53,301 nt of DNA, taken from assembly GCA_020848435.1 (NCBI GenBank), contig JADLAC010000042.1:1-53301 (forward strand), given 5' to 3'. This DNA comes from Burkholderiales bacterium (GTDB lineage Bacteria > Pseudomonadota > Gammaproteobacteria > Burkholderiales > WYBJ01). A model generated the notes under the pieces. It did not search any database and was not told the origin of the DNA. It saw nothing but the letters and a program-made list of their open reading frames with translations. Both the position numbers and the translations under genes were made by a program. Of the stretch, positions 9,573 to 18,657 are shown piece by piece; position 1 is the first letter of the stretch, and every line of letters starts with the position of its first letter.

Positions 9573-9695
9573 TGCCATGACGCACGCCCGCGCGCGGGCC
9601 GGCGCGACGCGGGCCCATGCTATCCTAACTGCCCCCAACTGCCTTTCGCCGAGGCGGCTCTAGCGGCCGCTGCGCGCTCCAAGCCTTCTCCTGCC

Positions 9696-10802
9696 ATGCC
9701 GACGTTTCACTACTCGCATAGCGCCAACCCCGATTGGCGCCGGGCCGCGGATGCTTGCCTGACGCAGCTCGGAACGACTGCCGGCAGCCTGGGGTTCCTG
9801 TACGCAGCCGACTGTTTCGCCTCGGAGCTCGGCCCCATCCTGGAGCAATTCAAGCGCTCGACCGGGGTGGAACATTGGGTCGGCACGGTCGGCACGGGCG
9901 TGCTCGCGACCGGGCGCGAATACGTCGACCAACCCGCCTTGTGCGTGATGTTGGGCGAGCTGGATGCGGGCGCCTTCCGCGTCTTCAGCGGCATCCGCAC
10001 GAGCGCCGACGTGGCCGCCGTATCGCTGCGCTGCGAGGCCGGCGTGAGCAACTTCGCCATCGTCCACGCCGATCCGACCAATAGCGATGTCGCAGCCCTG
10101 GTGAGCACGCTGGCCGGCAAGGTCGAAAGCGGCTTCCTGGTGGGCGGGCTCACCAGCTCGCGCAAGCTCAACCCGCAGATTGCCGACGGCATCAGCGCAG
10201 GCGGGCTTTCCGGGGTGGTGTTCACCGAGGACGTCGCCATCGCCACCCGGCTGACCCAGGGCTGCTCGCCTATCGGACCGAAGCACACGATCACCGAGTG
10301 CCAGCGCAACATCATCCTCTCGCTCGACGGCAAACCGGCGCTCGACGTCATGCGCGAAGACCTGGGGGAGCGCTTCGGCAAGGAGTTGAATCGCCTCGGC
10401 GGCCAGATCTTCGTCGGCCTGCCGGTGAAGGGCAGCGACACGGGCGATTACCTGGTGCGCAATCTCCTGGGCATCGATCCACAGAGCAAGCTGGTCGCGA
10501 TCGGCGACTTGATCCAGACCGGGCAACAGATCATGTTCTGTCGCCGCGACCTGGATTCCGCGGCCGAGGACATGAACCGCATGCTGGAGAGCATCAAGAA
10601 GGGACTGTTCGGCAAGCCGCGCGGGGGCCTGTACTATTCCTGCGTCGCGCGCGGGCCGAACCTGTTCGGCACGAAATCCGAAGAGCTCGGGCTGATCCGC
10701 GATGCCTTGGGCGAGTTCCCGCTGGTCGGGTTCTTCGGCAACGGCGAGATCTCCCACAACCGGCTATACGGGTACACCGGCGTGCTGACGCTGTTCGTCT
10801 AG
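9696..10802 (+). CDS. FIST N/C-domain sensory protein
   Basis: 368 aa from ATG at 9696. A FIST N domain covers roughly residues 30-220 (GGLTSSRKLNPQIADG lies in it) and a FIST C domain about 230-350, ending FFGNGEISHNRLYGYTGVL, the typical C-terminal block. FIST domains are thought to bind small ligands such as amino acids and often work with signal transduction proteins. No kinase or cyclase is fused here. Divergent from pilG with about 320 bp between. An extended -10, TGCTATCCT, ends at 9626 and could be its promoter. The gene downstream starts 38 bp after its stop. Confidence 0.85.
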   Translation: MPTFHYSHSANPDWRRAADACLTQLGTTAGSLGFLYAADCFASELGPILEQFKRSTGVEHWVGTVGTGVLATGREYVDQPALCVMLGELDAGAFRVFSGIRTSADVAAVSLRCEAGVSNFAIVHADPTNSDVAALVSTLAGKVESGFLVGGLTSSRKLNPQIADGISAGGLSGVVFTEDVAIATRLTQGCSPIGPKHTITECQRNIILSLDGKPALDVMREDLGERFGKELNRLGGQIFVGLPVKGSDTGDYLVRNLLGIDPQSKLVAIGDLIQTGQQIMFCRRDLDSAAEDMNRMLESIKKGLFGKPRGGLYYSCVARGPNLFGTKSEELGLIRDALGEFPLVGFFGNGEISHNRLYGYTGVLTLFV

Positions 10803-10840
10803 CGGTCTGCACCCGAGCGAGACGTCGAGCGGCATCGGCC

Positions 10841-11593
10841 ATGAACATTCGCGAGTACCTCACGCTCGGCCAGACACTCACGCCCCACGACCTGGTGGCG
10901 GTGGCGTTCTTTCTCGGCGCATGGGTCGGCTATAGCCGCTTCGCGGTGTGGCACGGACGCCGCGCCGCCAGCCTGCAGGGCGTGCTCGACGGACTGCGAG
11001 CGACCTGGGCGGCGCGCATGGTGGAGCGCGACAACCGCATGGTCGACATCAACATCGTGCGCAATCTGACCCGCAGCTCGCAGTTCTTCGCCTCCACCAC
11101 GCTGCTCATCCTGGGCGCGTTGATCGCGCTGCTGGGCTACGTTCAGCGCGCGGCCGATGTCGTCTCCGAGCTGCCGTTCGCGATCCAGGCGAGCAACCGC
11201 CTGTGGGATATCAAGATCCTGCTGCTGGTGGGCGTATTCGTGTACGCGTTCTTCAAGTTCTCCTGGTCGATACGCCAGTTCGGCTTCTGCTCGATCGTTG
11301 TCGGCGCCGTGCCGCAGCCGCCCAAGGACGCGCGCGAATGCGCCGGTGAAATCGCCAGCGTGAGCTTGCTCGTCTCCTTTGCCAGCGGCAATTTCAACCA
11401 GGGCTTGCGCTCGTACTATTTCGCCATGGCTGCACTGTCCTGGTTCCTGCATCCTTGGCTCATGATCGCCACCACGCTGTGGGTCGTGTGGGTCTTGTAT
11501 GCACGCGAGTTCCGCTCGCGCACGCTGGATGTGTTGCGCGGGGGCGGGATCGAAATCGCATCGGTGCGCGAGTCGCGCCGGCGCTGGCGCTGA
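10841..11593 (+). CDS. DUF599 family membrane protein
   Basis: 250 aa from ATG at 10841. Four hydrophobic stretches stand out: about residues 15-32, 85-107, 125-145 and 190-225. Between the first and second is the conserved stretch WAARMVERDNRMVDINIVRN that marks DUF599. The family has no established function. It follows the FIST gene by 38 bp in the same direction, so the two may be cotranscribed. Confidence 0.82.
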   Translation: MNIREYLTLGQTLTPHDLVAVAFFLGAWVGYSRFAVWHGRRAASLQGVLDGLRATWAARMVERDNRMVDINIVRNLTRSSQFFASTTLLILGALIALLGYVQRAADVVSELPFAIQASNRLWDIKILLLVGVFVYAFFKFSWSIRQFGFCSIVVGAVPQPPKDARECAGEIASVSLLVSFASGNFNQGLRSYYFAMAALSWFLHPWLMIATTLWVVWVLYAREFRSRTLDVLRGGGIEIASVRESRRRWR

Positions 11594-11695
11594 GGACAGA
11601 GCACACGCTCGCTATTGCGAGCACGGCTGCCGCCGCGTTGCGTCGCCGTGTTCGGCGGACCGAGCCTCGAACGCATTTCTTTACTGGGAGGAAAG

Positions 11696-12622
11696 ATGCT
11701 CAATCCGTTTCGACAGCCGGAGCTGATCAAGGCCGAAGTCTTCATGTCGATGCCGAAGAAGTATCGCAAGAAGCGTCGCTCCGCTTGGTCGGATCCAAAC
11801 CGGCAGGGCGCCGAAGTCGAATGCTTTCTCGAAGGGCCCGCGTTCGATCGCCACGGCAATCTGTATTTCGTCGACATTCCGTTCGGCCGCGTGTTCAGGA
11901 TCACGCCCAAGCGCGAATGGGAGCTGGTGTGCGAGTACGACGGCTGGCCGAACGGCCTCAAGATCCATAAGAACGGCACCATCTACATCGCCGACTACAA
12001 GCGCGGGCTGCTGACGTTGGACGAGAAGCGCGGACGGGTGGAATCGGTCCTCGAAACGCAGTACAGCGAAGGCTTCAAGGGCCTGAACGACCTGCACTTC
12101 GCCTCCAACGGCGATCTCTATTTCACCGACCAGGGCCAGACCGGCATCGTCGATCCGACGGGTTATGTCTATCGGCTGAGCGCGAGGGGCGAGTTGCGGC
12201 GGCTCGCCAACAACATCCCCAGCCCCAACGGCATCACCCTCTCGACCAGCGAAAAGCACTGCTATGTCGCGGTCACCCGCGCGCAGCAGATTTGGCGCCT
12301 GCCGCTCATGGCCGACGGCTCGGTCTCCAAGACGGGTGTCGCGATCCAGCTCTCCGGCGGCGCCGCCGGGCCGGACGGCATCGAGATGGATGCCGACAAC
12401 GGGCTGTGCGTATGCCACCTCGGGGTGGGCGTGTGGCGCTTCGACGCCAACATGCTGCCGACCCATCTCGTGTATTCCGAGTCGGGGCACCATCACCATC
12501 TCGCCAACATCGCCTTCGGCGGTCCCGAGCGCAAGACCCTCTACATCACCGAATCGCTCTCCGGCGATATCCTGGTGGCGAACATGCCCGTGGCCGGTAA
12601 GAAGCTCTACGCCCACATGTAG
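11696..12622 (+). CDS. SMP-30/gluconolactonase-like beta-propeller hydrolase
   Basis: 308 aa. ATG at 11696 has GGGAGGAAAG directly upstream, a strong ribosome site, so I prefer it to the earlier ATG at 11615. Repeats of a six-bladed propeller are visible: EGPAFDRHGNLYFVDIPFGR, FKGLNDLHFASNGDLYFTDQ and SPNGITLS, which carry the metal-binding Glu, Asn and Asp typical of the family. It ends VAGKKLYAHM. Members hydrolyse lactones (gluconolactone, ketoadipate enol-lactone and others), so the substrate cannot be told from sequence. No signal peptide is seen, so it is probably cytoplasmic. No catabolic partner is adjacent. Confidence 0.82.
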   Translation: MLNPFRQPELIKAEVFMSMPKKYRKKRRSAWSDPNRQGAEVECFLEGPAFDRHGNLYFVDIPFGRVFRITPKREWELVCEYDGWPNGLKIHKNGTIYIADYKRGLLTLDEKRGRVESVLETQYSEGFKGLNDLHFASNGDLYFTDQGQTGIVDPTGYVYRLSARGELRRLANNIPSPNGITLSTSEKHCYVAVTRAQQIWRLPLMADGSVSKTGVAIQLSGGAAGPDGIEMDADNGLCVCHLGVGVWRFDANMLPTHLVYSESGHHHHLANIAFGGPERKTLYITESLSGDILVANMPVAGKKLYAHM

Positions 12623-12719
12623 GCAGGGCACGAGCTCGCTGCGTGCAGGCTGGGTTCTGAACGCTGGTCGACAAGCACTGCGCTAACCAGTCAGGGCACG
12701 GCGGTGAGCGGGGGCTGGG

Positions 12720-13271
12720 TCAACGCCGCGAGACGAACGCGTTGCCGCGGATGTAGAAGCGCAGCAGCCGCCGCGCCCAGAGGCCGGCGTAGCCCACGCC
12801 GATTCGCGGCCGCTTGACGATCGAAAAGCGCGCCGGCGTAGCGAATTCGGCGATGTAGAAATCGTCGCTCGACAAGTCATGGCCGTTGAGCTGCCGGTCG
12901 ATATGCATGGCGCGGCACAGCAGCCCCGGGCCTTGCGTGCGTCCCTGCAGATTGCTCACGGGCTCCAGTGCCCGCAGCAGCACCGCCGACGCCTGGCCCT
13001 CGGCTTGGGTCACCACGTTCATGCAGTGGTACATGCCGTAGATGAGATAGACATACGCGTGCCCCGGCGGCCCGTACATCACCCGCGTGCGCGCCGTGAG
13101 CCCCTTGGACGAGTGCGCGGCACGATCGTGCGGACCGAGGTAGGCTTCGACTTCGACGATGCGCCCGATGCGCGCGCTGTCTCCGGACACGCGCACCAGT
13201 GCTTTACCGAGCAGCTCGTGCGCGACCTCGACGGTGTCGCGGTCGTAGAAATCTCGCGCCAGCTTACGCAT
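12720..13271 (-). CDS. mpg: DNA-3-methyladenine glycosylase (AAG/MPG family)
   Basis: 183 aa from ATG at 13271. It has the family hallmarks: RDTVEVAHELLGKALVR, IVEVEAYLGPHDRAAHS with the catalytic Glu, TARTRVMYGPPGHAYVYLIY, the YGMYHCMNVV segment, and QGPGLLCRAMHID. It excises alkylated purines such as 3-methyladenine in base excision repair. Its start overlaps by 8 bp the stop of the small AlkB-like gene, which starts 11 bp past mutS, so the three probably form one repair-linked unit. Standard length and no missing key residue. Confidence 0.92.
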   Translation of the reverse strand: MRKLARDFYDRDTVEVAHELLGKALVRVSGDSARIGRIVEVEAYLGPHDRAAHSSKGLTARTRVMYGPPGHAYVYLIYGMYHCMNVVTQAEGQASAVLLRALEPVSNLQGRTQGPGLLCRAMHIDRQLNGHDLSSDDFYIAEFATPARFSIVKRPRIGVGYAGLWARRLLRFYIRGNAFVSRR

Positions 13272-13572
13272 CGCGCTTGCGCGCCGTGCGCAGGGTGACG
13301 GAGTAACGCAGCTCCTCGGTGGCAGCGCGCAATGCATCGAGAAATCCGGGCAACGGCGCCGCCGGGCGCATCTCGTTGGTGTCCAAGTCGTACGACGAAC
13401 CGTCGCTCAGCGTGCGGCGCCGGGCGCTGTACTGCCTGTATTGCGCCTCCTCGAGGTGCAGCGCGCGAATGATGGCGAGCAGCGAGCGCGCCTCCTCGGC
13501 ATCGATGAAGTCGCTCCGGTAGAGGAATCCCTCCGGCAGCGAACGCGCCGCTTGGAAGAGATCGTCTTGCAC
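13264..13572 (-). CDS. Miniature AlkB-like protein lacking the catalytic core
   Basis: 102 aa from GTG at 13572. Residues 5-83 match the N-terminal part of AlkB-family 2-oxoglutarate/Fe(II) dioxygenases (EGFLYRSDF, EEAQYRQYSARRRT, YDLDTNEMRPAAPLPGFLDAL). Residues 88-97, LRYSVTLRTA, match the family's extreme C-terminus with its R-x5-R oxoglutarate-binding signature (R89, R95). The roughly 100 residues between, with the HxD...H iron ligands, are absent, and the reading frame is kept. It cannot be an active dioxygenase. It is either a decaying gene or a reduced protein kept for translational coupling to mpg, whose ATG overlaps its stop. Residue matches are from memory of the family. Confidence 0.7.
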   Translation of the reverse strand: MQDDLFQAARSLPEGFLYRSDFIDAEEARSLLAIIRALHLEEAQYRQYSARRRTLSDGSSYDLDTNEMRPAAPLPGFLDALRAATEELRYSVTLRTARKRDA

Positions 13573-13583
13573 GTGGGCACGAC

Positions 13584-16157
13584 TCACTCGGCCAGGCGCT
13601 TGAGCTCGTAGATCAGGTCGAGCGCCGCGCGCGGACTGAGCGTATCGGCGTCGGTCGCGCGCAGCCTTTCCAGAAGGGCGTGCGGCGTGCGATCGACGGG
13701 CTCGGCCTCGGCGCTTGCCTGGAACAGGTCGAGCTGCGGCCTTGCGCTCGCGCCTTCGTTTTCGAGCTTGACGAGATAACGGCGCGCCGAGCGGATCACG
13801 CCCCCGGGCACGCCCGCGAGCTGCGCGACCTGCAGGCCGTAGCTCTGGCTCGCCGGCCCTTCGCGCAGCGCATACAGGAACACGATGCGGTCCTTGTGCT
13901 CGACCGCATCGAGGTGCACGTTGGCGACCGTCTCGTAATCGGCGGCGAGCCGCGTCAGCTCGAAGTAGTGCGTTGCGAACAGGCAATGGCTGCGATTGGT
14001 TTCGATCAGGTGCCGGGCGATCGCCCAGGCGAGCGCCAGCCCATCGAAGGTGGAGGTGCCGCGGCCGACCTCGTCCATCAACACCAGGCTCGTCGCGGTG
14101 GCATTGCGCAGGATGCTCGCGCTCTCGGTCATCTCGACCATGAAAGTCGAACGGCCGCCCGCGAGATCGTCGGCAGCGCCGATGCGGGTGAAGATCTGAT
14201 CGACGGGGCCGATGCGCGCGCGCTTCGCCGGCACGAACGAGCCGACGCGCGCGAGCAGCGTTACCAGCGCGACCTGGCGCATATGCGTGCTCTTGCCGCC
14301 CATGTTGGGGCCGGTGATGAGCAGCAGGCGCCGCTCGGGGCCGAAGCGCGTATCGTTGGCGACGTAGCCGCGCACCTGGCGCTCGACCACGGGATGGCGG
14401 CCGGCGTCGATTTCGATCAGGGGTTGCTCGCACAACTGCGGGCGGACGTAATCGAGCGCGGCCGCACGCTCGGCCAGACACGCCAGTGCGTCCAACCGGG
14501 CGAGCGCGGCGGCGATGCGCTTGAATGCACCGAGGTGAGCGCAAAGCGCGTCGAGCAGCGCCTCGTAGAGCACGCGTTCGCGCGCGAGCGCGCGATCCTG
14601 CGCCGACAGCGCCTTGTCCTCGAAAGTCTTCAGCTCCGGGGTGATGTAGCGTTCGGCGTTCTTCAAGGTCTGGCGGCGCCGGTAGTCATCCGGGACGCGC
14701 TCGGCATTGGCGCGCGTCACTTCGATGTAAAAACCGTGCACCCGGTTGAACTCGACCTTGAGATTGGCGATTCCGGTGCGGGCGCGCTCGCGACGCTCTA
14801 GCTCGAGCAGGAAATCGCCGCAGTTGGACTGAATGGCGCGCAGCTCGTCGAGCTCGGCGTCGTAGCGATCGGCGATCACGCCGCCCTCGCGCACGACCGC
14901 GGCGGGCTCGGGACGAATCGCCGCCACCAGCAGGCCGGCCAGGCCCGGCTCGGCGTACAGGTCGCGCGTGATGGATTGCAACAGCGCGGCGTCGAGCTGC
15001 TCGACCAGCGCGGCGATGCCGGGCAGGCGCAGCAACGCATCGCGCAAGCCGGCGAGGTCGCGCGGGCGCGCGCTCTTGAGCGCGATGCGCGCCGTGATGC
15101 GCTCGATATCGGCCAGACGCTCGAGTGCCTTGCGCACGCTTGGGTAGCAACCGGCGCCGCCTTCCCCGAGCAGGGCGCTGATGGCGTCGAGCCGCTCGCA
15201 TACCAGCGCGTCGTCGCGCAGCGGCTGCTGTAGTGCGCCCAGAAGCCACCGGCTGCCCATCGAGGTCGCGCACGTATCGAGCAGGGCGAACAGGGTAGGT
15301 GCGGGCTCGCCCCGGATGGTCTCGGTGATCTCGAGATTGCGGCGCGTCGCGGCGTCCATGCGCACGAACGCCTGGTCGTGCTGCACTTCGATCGCCTGCA
15401 CGTGCGCCAAGGCATTGAGCTGCGTGGTGCGCACGTAGCCGAGCAGAGCGCCGGCCGCGCTGATGGCGGCCTCCATGCCGTCGCAACCGAAGCCGTCCAG
15501 CGACGCGGTGCCGAAATGACGGCACAAGGTCGCCGTCGCCATACCCACATCGAACTGTGTGGGCGGCAAGGTGCGCAGCGCGCATTTCGATGCATCGATC
15601 GCCGCACCGGGCGCGCCCTCCGCCATCAAGACCTCGGCGGGCCTCAGCCGCTCCATCTCGGTGGCGAGCGCCTCGCGCCCGGTTTCCAGAATGCAGAAGC
15701 GCCCCGCGGCGAGGCTCATCCAAGCCAGCCCGAGCTTCTTGTCGGTTTGCGCGAACGCAGCCACGAGACTGTCGCGCTTGTCGTCGAGAAGCGCAGCGTC
15801 GGTCAGCGTGCCCGGCGTGACGATGCGCGTCACCTGGCGTTCCACCGGTCCCTTCGAGGCCGCCGGATCGCCGATCTGCTCGCAGATCACCGCCGGCTCG
15901 CCCAGCTTCACCAGCCGCGCGAGGTACTGCTCGAGCGCGTGATGCGGCACTCCGGCCATGCGGATCGGCGCGCCCGCCGAGGCGCCGCGCGTCGTCAGCG
16001 TGAGGTCGAGCAGGCGCGCCGCCTTCTCCGCGTCGTCGAAGAAAAGCTCATAGAAATCCCCCATGCGATAGAACAGCAGCATCTCCGGGTGCTGGCTCTT
16101 CAGCCGGAGGTATTGCTGCATCATCGGCGTATGGTTGCTGACGCCGGGGTCGTTCAA
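13584..16157 (-). CDS. mutS: DNA mismatch repair protein MutS
   Basis: 857 aa, near the usual length of about 853. The mismatch-reading Phe-x-Glu is F35-E37 (MGDFYELFF). The ATPase has Walker [14 protein letters not shown], Walker [17 protein letters not shown] and a downstream FATHYFELT. The C-terminus [11 protein letters not shown] is complete. MutS recognises mismatches and recruits MutL. Its start sits at the left border of the accessory island, about 150 bp from an integrase remnant. The two repair-related small genes follow on the same strand. Confidence 0.97.
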   Translation of the reverse strand: MNDPGVSNHTPMMQQYLRLKSQHPEMLLFYRMGDFYELFFDDAEKAARLLDLTLTTRGASAGAPIRMAGVPHHALEQYLARLVKLGEPAVICEQIGDPAASKGPVERQVTRIVTPGTLTDAALLDDKRDSLVAAFAQTDKKLGLAWMSLAAGRFCILETGREALATEMERLRPAEVLMAEGAPGAAIDASKCALRTLPPTQFDVGMATATLCRHFGTASLDGFGCDGMEAAISAAGALLGYVRTTQLNALAHVQAIEVQHDQAFVRMDAATRRNLEITETIRGEPAPTLFALLDTCATSMGSRWLLGALQQPLRDDALVCERLDAISALLGEGGAGCYPSVRKALERLADIERITARIALKSARPRDLAGLRDALLRLPGIAALVEQLDAALLQSITRDLYAEPGLAGLLVAAIRPEPAAVVREGGVIADRYDAELDELRAIQSNCGDFLLELERRERARTGIANLKVEFNRVHGFYIEVTRANAERVPDDYRRRQTLKNAERYITPELKTFEDKALSAQDRALARERVLYEALLDALCAHLGAFKRIAAALARLDALACLAERAAALDYVRPQLCEQPLIEIDAGRHPVVERQVRGYVANDTRFGPERRLLLITGPNMGGKSTHMRQVALVTLLARVGSFVPAKRARIGPVDQIFTRIGAADDLAGGRSTFMVEMTESASILRNATATSLVLMDEVGRGTSTFDGLALAWAIARHLIETNRSHCLFATHYFELTRLAADYETVANVHLDAVEHKDRIVFLYALREGPASQSYGLQVAQLAGVPGGVIRSARRYLVKLENEGASARPQLDLFQASAEAEPVDRTPHALLERLRATDADTLSPRAALDLIYELKRLAE

Positions 16158-16305
16158 GGCCTACTCGTCTCCAAAAAAAGCACGCGTAACCAATTGTACG
16201 AATGGCGCTTAATCCGCATTTCGAGCATCGCGTCGTGGCTGGACTCGACCAGTCTCGTCCAGCGGTTTGGTGTAGGTGGCGGTATAGGTCTATGCTCCGA
16301 TCGCG

Positions 16306-16605
16306 ATGAAGAAGCCGCCACCATTGCTCTCGCCGCGAATTATCGCCGACCTGCGTGCAGGCGAGGAGCGCGGTGATCCCGATCATCCAGGGTTGCGGGT
16401 ACGACGCACCAACGCCGCTCGGGTGTTCTTCTACCGGTCGCGCGACGGTGCCTTGCGCGAGATCAAGCTCGGCGAGTTCGGTCCCATGACCTTGGCGGAA
16501 GCCCGCAAAGCCCTCGGTCGGTTGCGCGATGCGCTTGCCCTTGTGCTTCTTGCGGGCTGCCGCTCCGGTGAGGTGGTGGCGGCCCTCTGGCGCGATGTCG
16601 GGTTC
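16306..16605 (+). pseudogene. Integrase remnant: arm-binding domain joined to catalytic box I
   Basis: Residues 5-78 resemble the N-terminal DUF4102 arm-binding domain of P4-type tyrosine integrases (GLRVRRTNAARVFFYRSRDG, then KLGEFGPMTLAEARKAL). This runs straight into ALALVLLAGCRSGEVVAALW, which is catalytic box I with its arginine. The core-binding domain that should separate them (about 100 residues) is missing, and nothing after box I matches; the frame continues to 16761 only as antisense of the next remnant. So there is one in-frame internal deletion and one truncation. It marks the left end of the island next to mutS. A C-terminal integrase scrap at 18585 may come from the same gene. 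Confidence 0.6.
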
Positions 16606-16866
16606 GGCGGGCTTATCGTTCACGTAACGTCGTCTGACAGTTTCCGTGGGACCGGCACGTTTCGGCAGGGGCGGTCTTATGGGTTTCTGACCGGCAGCGA
16701 TCTTGGCCCAGTAACCGAGTGGGGGCAGCGGTACTGCAAGTTTCCGACATATTTTTCGTAGACCTACATCGGAGATGCTGTAGCGTTTCGCGACCTTGGT
16801 GACGACCTCGGTCCGCACCTCTTCATAGAGCTTGGCTTGTTCGTAACGGACGGTGATGTGTGTCAT
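16603..16866 (-). pseudogene. N-terminal fragment of a helix-turn-helix-like protein
   Basis: About 88 residues from ATG at 16866. TEVVTKVAKRYSISDVGLRKI followed by PLPPLGYWAKIAAG is a conserved opening that I recognise from large uncharacterised bacterial proteins, with a helix-turn-helix look. After about residue 88 the frame runs into the antisense of the integrase remnant and then of mutS, so the rest of the gene was lost at a junction near 16600. No function can be given. Start and stop of the fragment are approximate. Confidence 0.5.
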
Positions 16867-16900
16867 GGTGAGTCAGGCTGGCTGGTCTCTAGGCTAGGTT

Positions 16901-17006
16901 TTGGCGCAATAGATGCCTTTTGCGCCAAATAGATATTCTATTGCGCCACTTTAACTGGCGCATAATTGGATTTGCGCCAAATAGAGCGTAGGATGTGGCG
17001 CAATTG
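16901..17006. promoter_or_regulatory. Six-copy TTGCGCCA/TGGCGCAA operator array upstream of fic
   Basis: The core occurs six times in both orientations: 16901-16909 (TTGGCGCAA), 16920-16928 (TTGCGCCAA), 16941-16948, 16955-16962, 16972-16980 and 16996-17003. Several copies are followed by ATAGA on the side away from the TTG, and AATAGA-TAT-TCTATT forms a palindrome between copies 2 and 3. A possible -10, CATAAT, lies at 16961-16966. The array ends about 20 bp before the Fic start. It fits autoregulation by the DNA-binding N-terminus of that protein; this is inference. Confidence 0.65.
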
Positions 17007-17025
17007 CAGCCGGTTTCCATCGTCC

Positions 17026-18426
17026 ATGCCGAAAATAATCCCAACGGTCGAGTATGAAGCGGTGCTGACCGCGGTTCGATCCCGTCCAGACGGCGCGAGG
17101 CTCGAGATGATTCAGTCAGCTCTGGGGCATGGCGTTGCAAGACGAACCCTGCAACGCCGGCTGAACGAACTGGTCAAGCAAGGTCGACTTATTGCGGAGG
17201 GCCGAAGACGCGGTGTTCTCTATCGCCCGCCGCCACAAGGTAACGTTGTCGCGAGGCCGGGAGCGGGAGCGATAACAGTGGAAGGGAGCGAGGGCTCGGC
17301 GGAGATCTACGTTCCACTGTCAGAGGAGGGGGCACATCTGCGCGACCTCGTGCGCCGCCCGGTCGCGCAGCGAACGCCGATCGGTTACCGGCGCGAGTTT
17401 TTCCGCGATTACCAGCCGAACGAAACGTGGTATCTGCCGAGCGAGTTGCGAGCTCGCTTGCGTGGTCTGGGTGAAGCCCCGTCGTCAGAACGGCAGGCGG
17501 GCACTTATGCGCGTGACGTGCTTGGGCGCCTGCTGATCGATTTGTCATGGGCTTCGTCCAGGCTTGAGGGCAACACTTACACGCGGCTGGATACGCAACG
17601 CCTGATCGAGCATGGAGAGGTTGCTTCTGGCAAGGACGCGCGTGAAACGCAGATGATCCTGAACCACAAGCGCGCCATCGAATTCCTTGTGGATGACGCC
17701 GACGAGCTCGGCTATGACGTTCGGACCTTCCAAAATCTGCATGCCCTGCTCTCGGAGAACCTGCTCGCAGATCCCGACGCGAGCGGCAAATTGCGCCAGC
17801 GCGTCGTTGATATCACCGGGACAGTGTATCGGCCACTGGCAATCCCGCAGCAGATCGAAGAATTCTTCCGCCTTATTCTCGCGAAGGCCGCAGCAATCGG
17901 TGATCCGTTCGAACAAGCGTTGTTTCTAATGGTGCAGATTCCCTATCTTCAACCCTTCGAAGACGTGAACAAACGGGTTTCGCGGTTGGGAGCCAACATT
18001 CCCTTGCTCAAGTACAACCTTTGCCCGCTATCTTTCGTGGAAGTGCCTGAACGCGCCTATGTCGAAGGAACCTTGGCCGTTTATGAGCTGAATAGGGTCG
18101 AGCTGCTTGCCGATGTATTCACGTGGGCCTACGAAAGATCATGCCAGCAGTATGGTGCAATCGCTAATTCACTCCCGCAGCCAGACCCATTCAGGCGAAA
18201 GTATCGCGAGGTGTTAGCGGACGTCATCGGGGAGGTGGTGCGCAAAGGATGGCCGACCGAGCCAGATGTCATAGAGCGAGAGGTGACGAACCTTGTCCCG
18301 GTGGAGGATCGAGCGCATTTCGTCGAAATGGCGGCTGACGAGCTGAAGCGGCTGCACGAAGGCAACATTGCCCGCTATCGATTGCGCCTCTCGGAGTTCC
18401 GCAACTGGAAAGCAAGGCAGCAATAG
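17026..18426 (+). CDS. Fic-family protein with winged-helix N-terminus and altered Fic motif
   Basis: 466 aa from ATG at 17026. Residues 10-70 look like a winged helix (ALGHGVARRTLQRRLNELVKQGRLI). A Fic core follows. The inhibitory motif S-x3-E-G-N is at 177-183 (SSRLEGN). The active-site loop at 308-317 reads LQPFEDVNKR, where canonical Fic proteins have HPFxxGNGR: the catalytic His is Gln and the Gly-Asn-Gly is Val-Asn-Lys. AMP transfer by the usual mechanism is therefore doubtful. Base use is clearly less GC-rich than in flanking housekeeping genes, which suggests transfer. Convergent with the second Fic gene. A regulator that kept the Fic fold is as likely as a toxin. Confidence 0.82.
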   Translation: MPKIIPTVEYEAVLTAVRSRPDGARLEMIQSALGHGVARRTLQRRLNELVKQGRLIAEGRRRGVLYRPPPQGNVVARPGAGAITVEGSEGSAEIYVPLSEEGAHLRDLVRRPVAQRTPIGYRREFFRDYQPNETWYLPSELRARLRGLGEAPSSERQAGTYARDVLGRLLIDLSWASSRLEGNTYTRLDTQRLIEHGEVASGKDARETQMILNHKRAIEFLVDDADELGYDVRTFQNLHALLSENLLADPDASGKLRQRVVDITGTVYRPLAIPQQIEEFFRLILAKAAAIGDPFEQALFLMVQIPYLQPFEDVNKRVSRLGANIPLLKYNLCPLSFVEVPERAYVEGTLAVYELNRVELLADVFTWAYERSCQQYGAIANSLPQPDPFRRKYREVLADVIGEVVRKGWPTEPDVIEREVTNLVPVEDRAHFVEMAADELKRLHEGNIARYRLRLSEFRNWKARQQ

Positions 18427-18511
18427 TGGGCCGCATCAGGGAGGAAACAAAATGATGGATTCTGAACAAACCAGGTCGGACCACCAGTAAGAAGCTCACA
18501 CGGGGCATTTC

Positions 18512-18565
18512 ATGGTGCGAACCAACGAAGCCTTCTCACGCGTCAAGATCGACGCCCAGCTCAAG
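18512..18565 (+). pseudogene. Scrap of a type I restriction HsdR-like N-terminus
   Basis: Eighteen codons, MVRTNEAFSRVKIDAQLK, match how HsdR/DEAD-box restriction subunits often begin (T-N-E-A then I-D-x-x-L). The following codons do not continue the match. A strong Shine-Dalgarno (GGAGG) precedes a 12-codon ORF at 18452-18490 just upstream. It is a short match judged from memory. Confidence 0.35.
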
Positions 18566-18584
18566 ACCAGGTGCAAGCGCGTAG

Positions 18585-18653
18585 CTGCAGAAGTGGGCGG
18601 ACTATCTGGATGCGCTGACCGTGAGCAACGTTGTGCCATTGCGTGCGGCGTAA
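18585..18653 (+). pseudogene. Scrap of a tyrosine integrase C-terminus
   Basis: After an in-frame TAG, 22 codons read KWADYLDALTVSNVVPLRAA then TAA. P4-type integrases commonly end with W-A-D-Y-(L/V)-D-x-L followed by NVVPL. It lies on the same strand as the integrase N-terminal remnant 2 kb to the left. It is short, so the call is tentative. Confidence 0.4.
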
Positions 18654-18657
18654 CTCA

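Noticed and set aside
16158..16305. A tRNA gene as integration site next to mutS
   Set aside because: No cloverleaf, anticodon arm or TPsiC-like GGTTCGA sequence could be found between mutS and the integrase remnant.
16048..16602. Continuation of the HTH-like frame toward mutS
   Set aside because: This part is antisense to the integrase remnant and the mutS 5' end and matches no family.
18452..18490. 12-codon ORF MMDSEQTRSDHQ after GGAGG
   Set aside because: The ribosome site is good, but the peptide is very short, lies among gene scraps and matches nothing I know.
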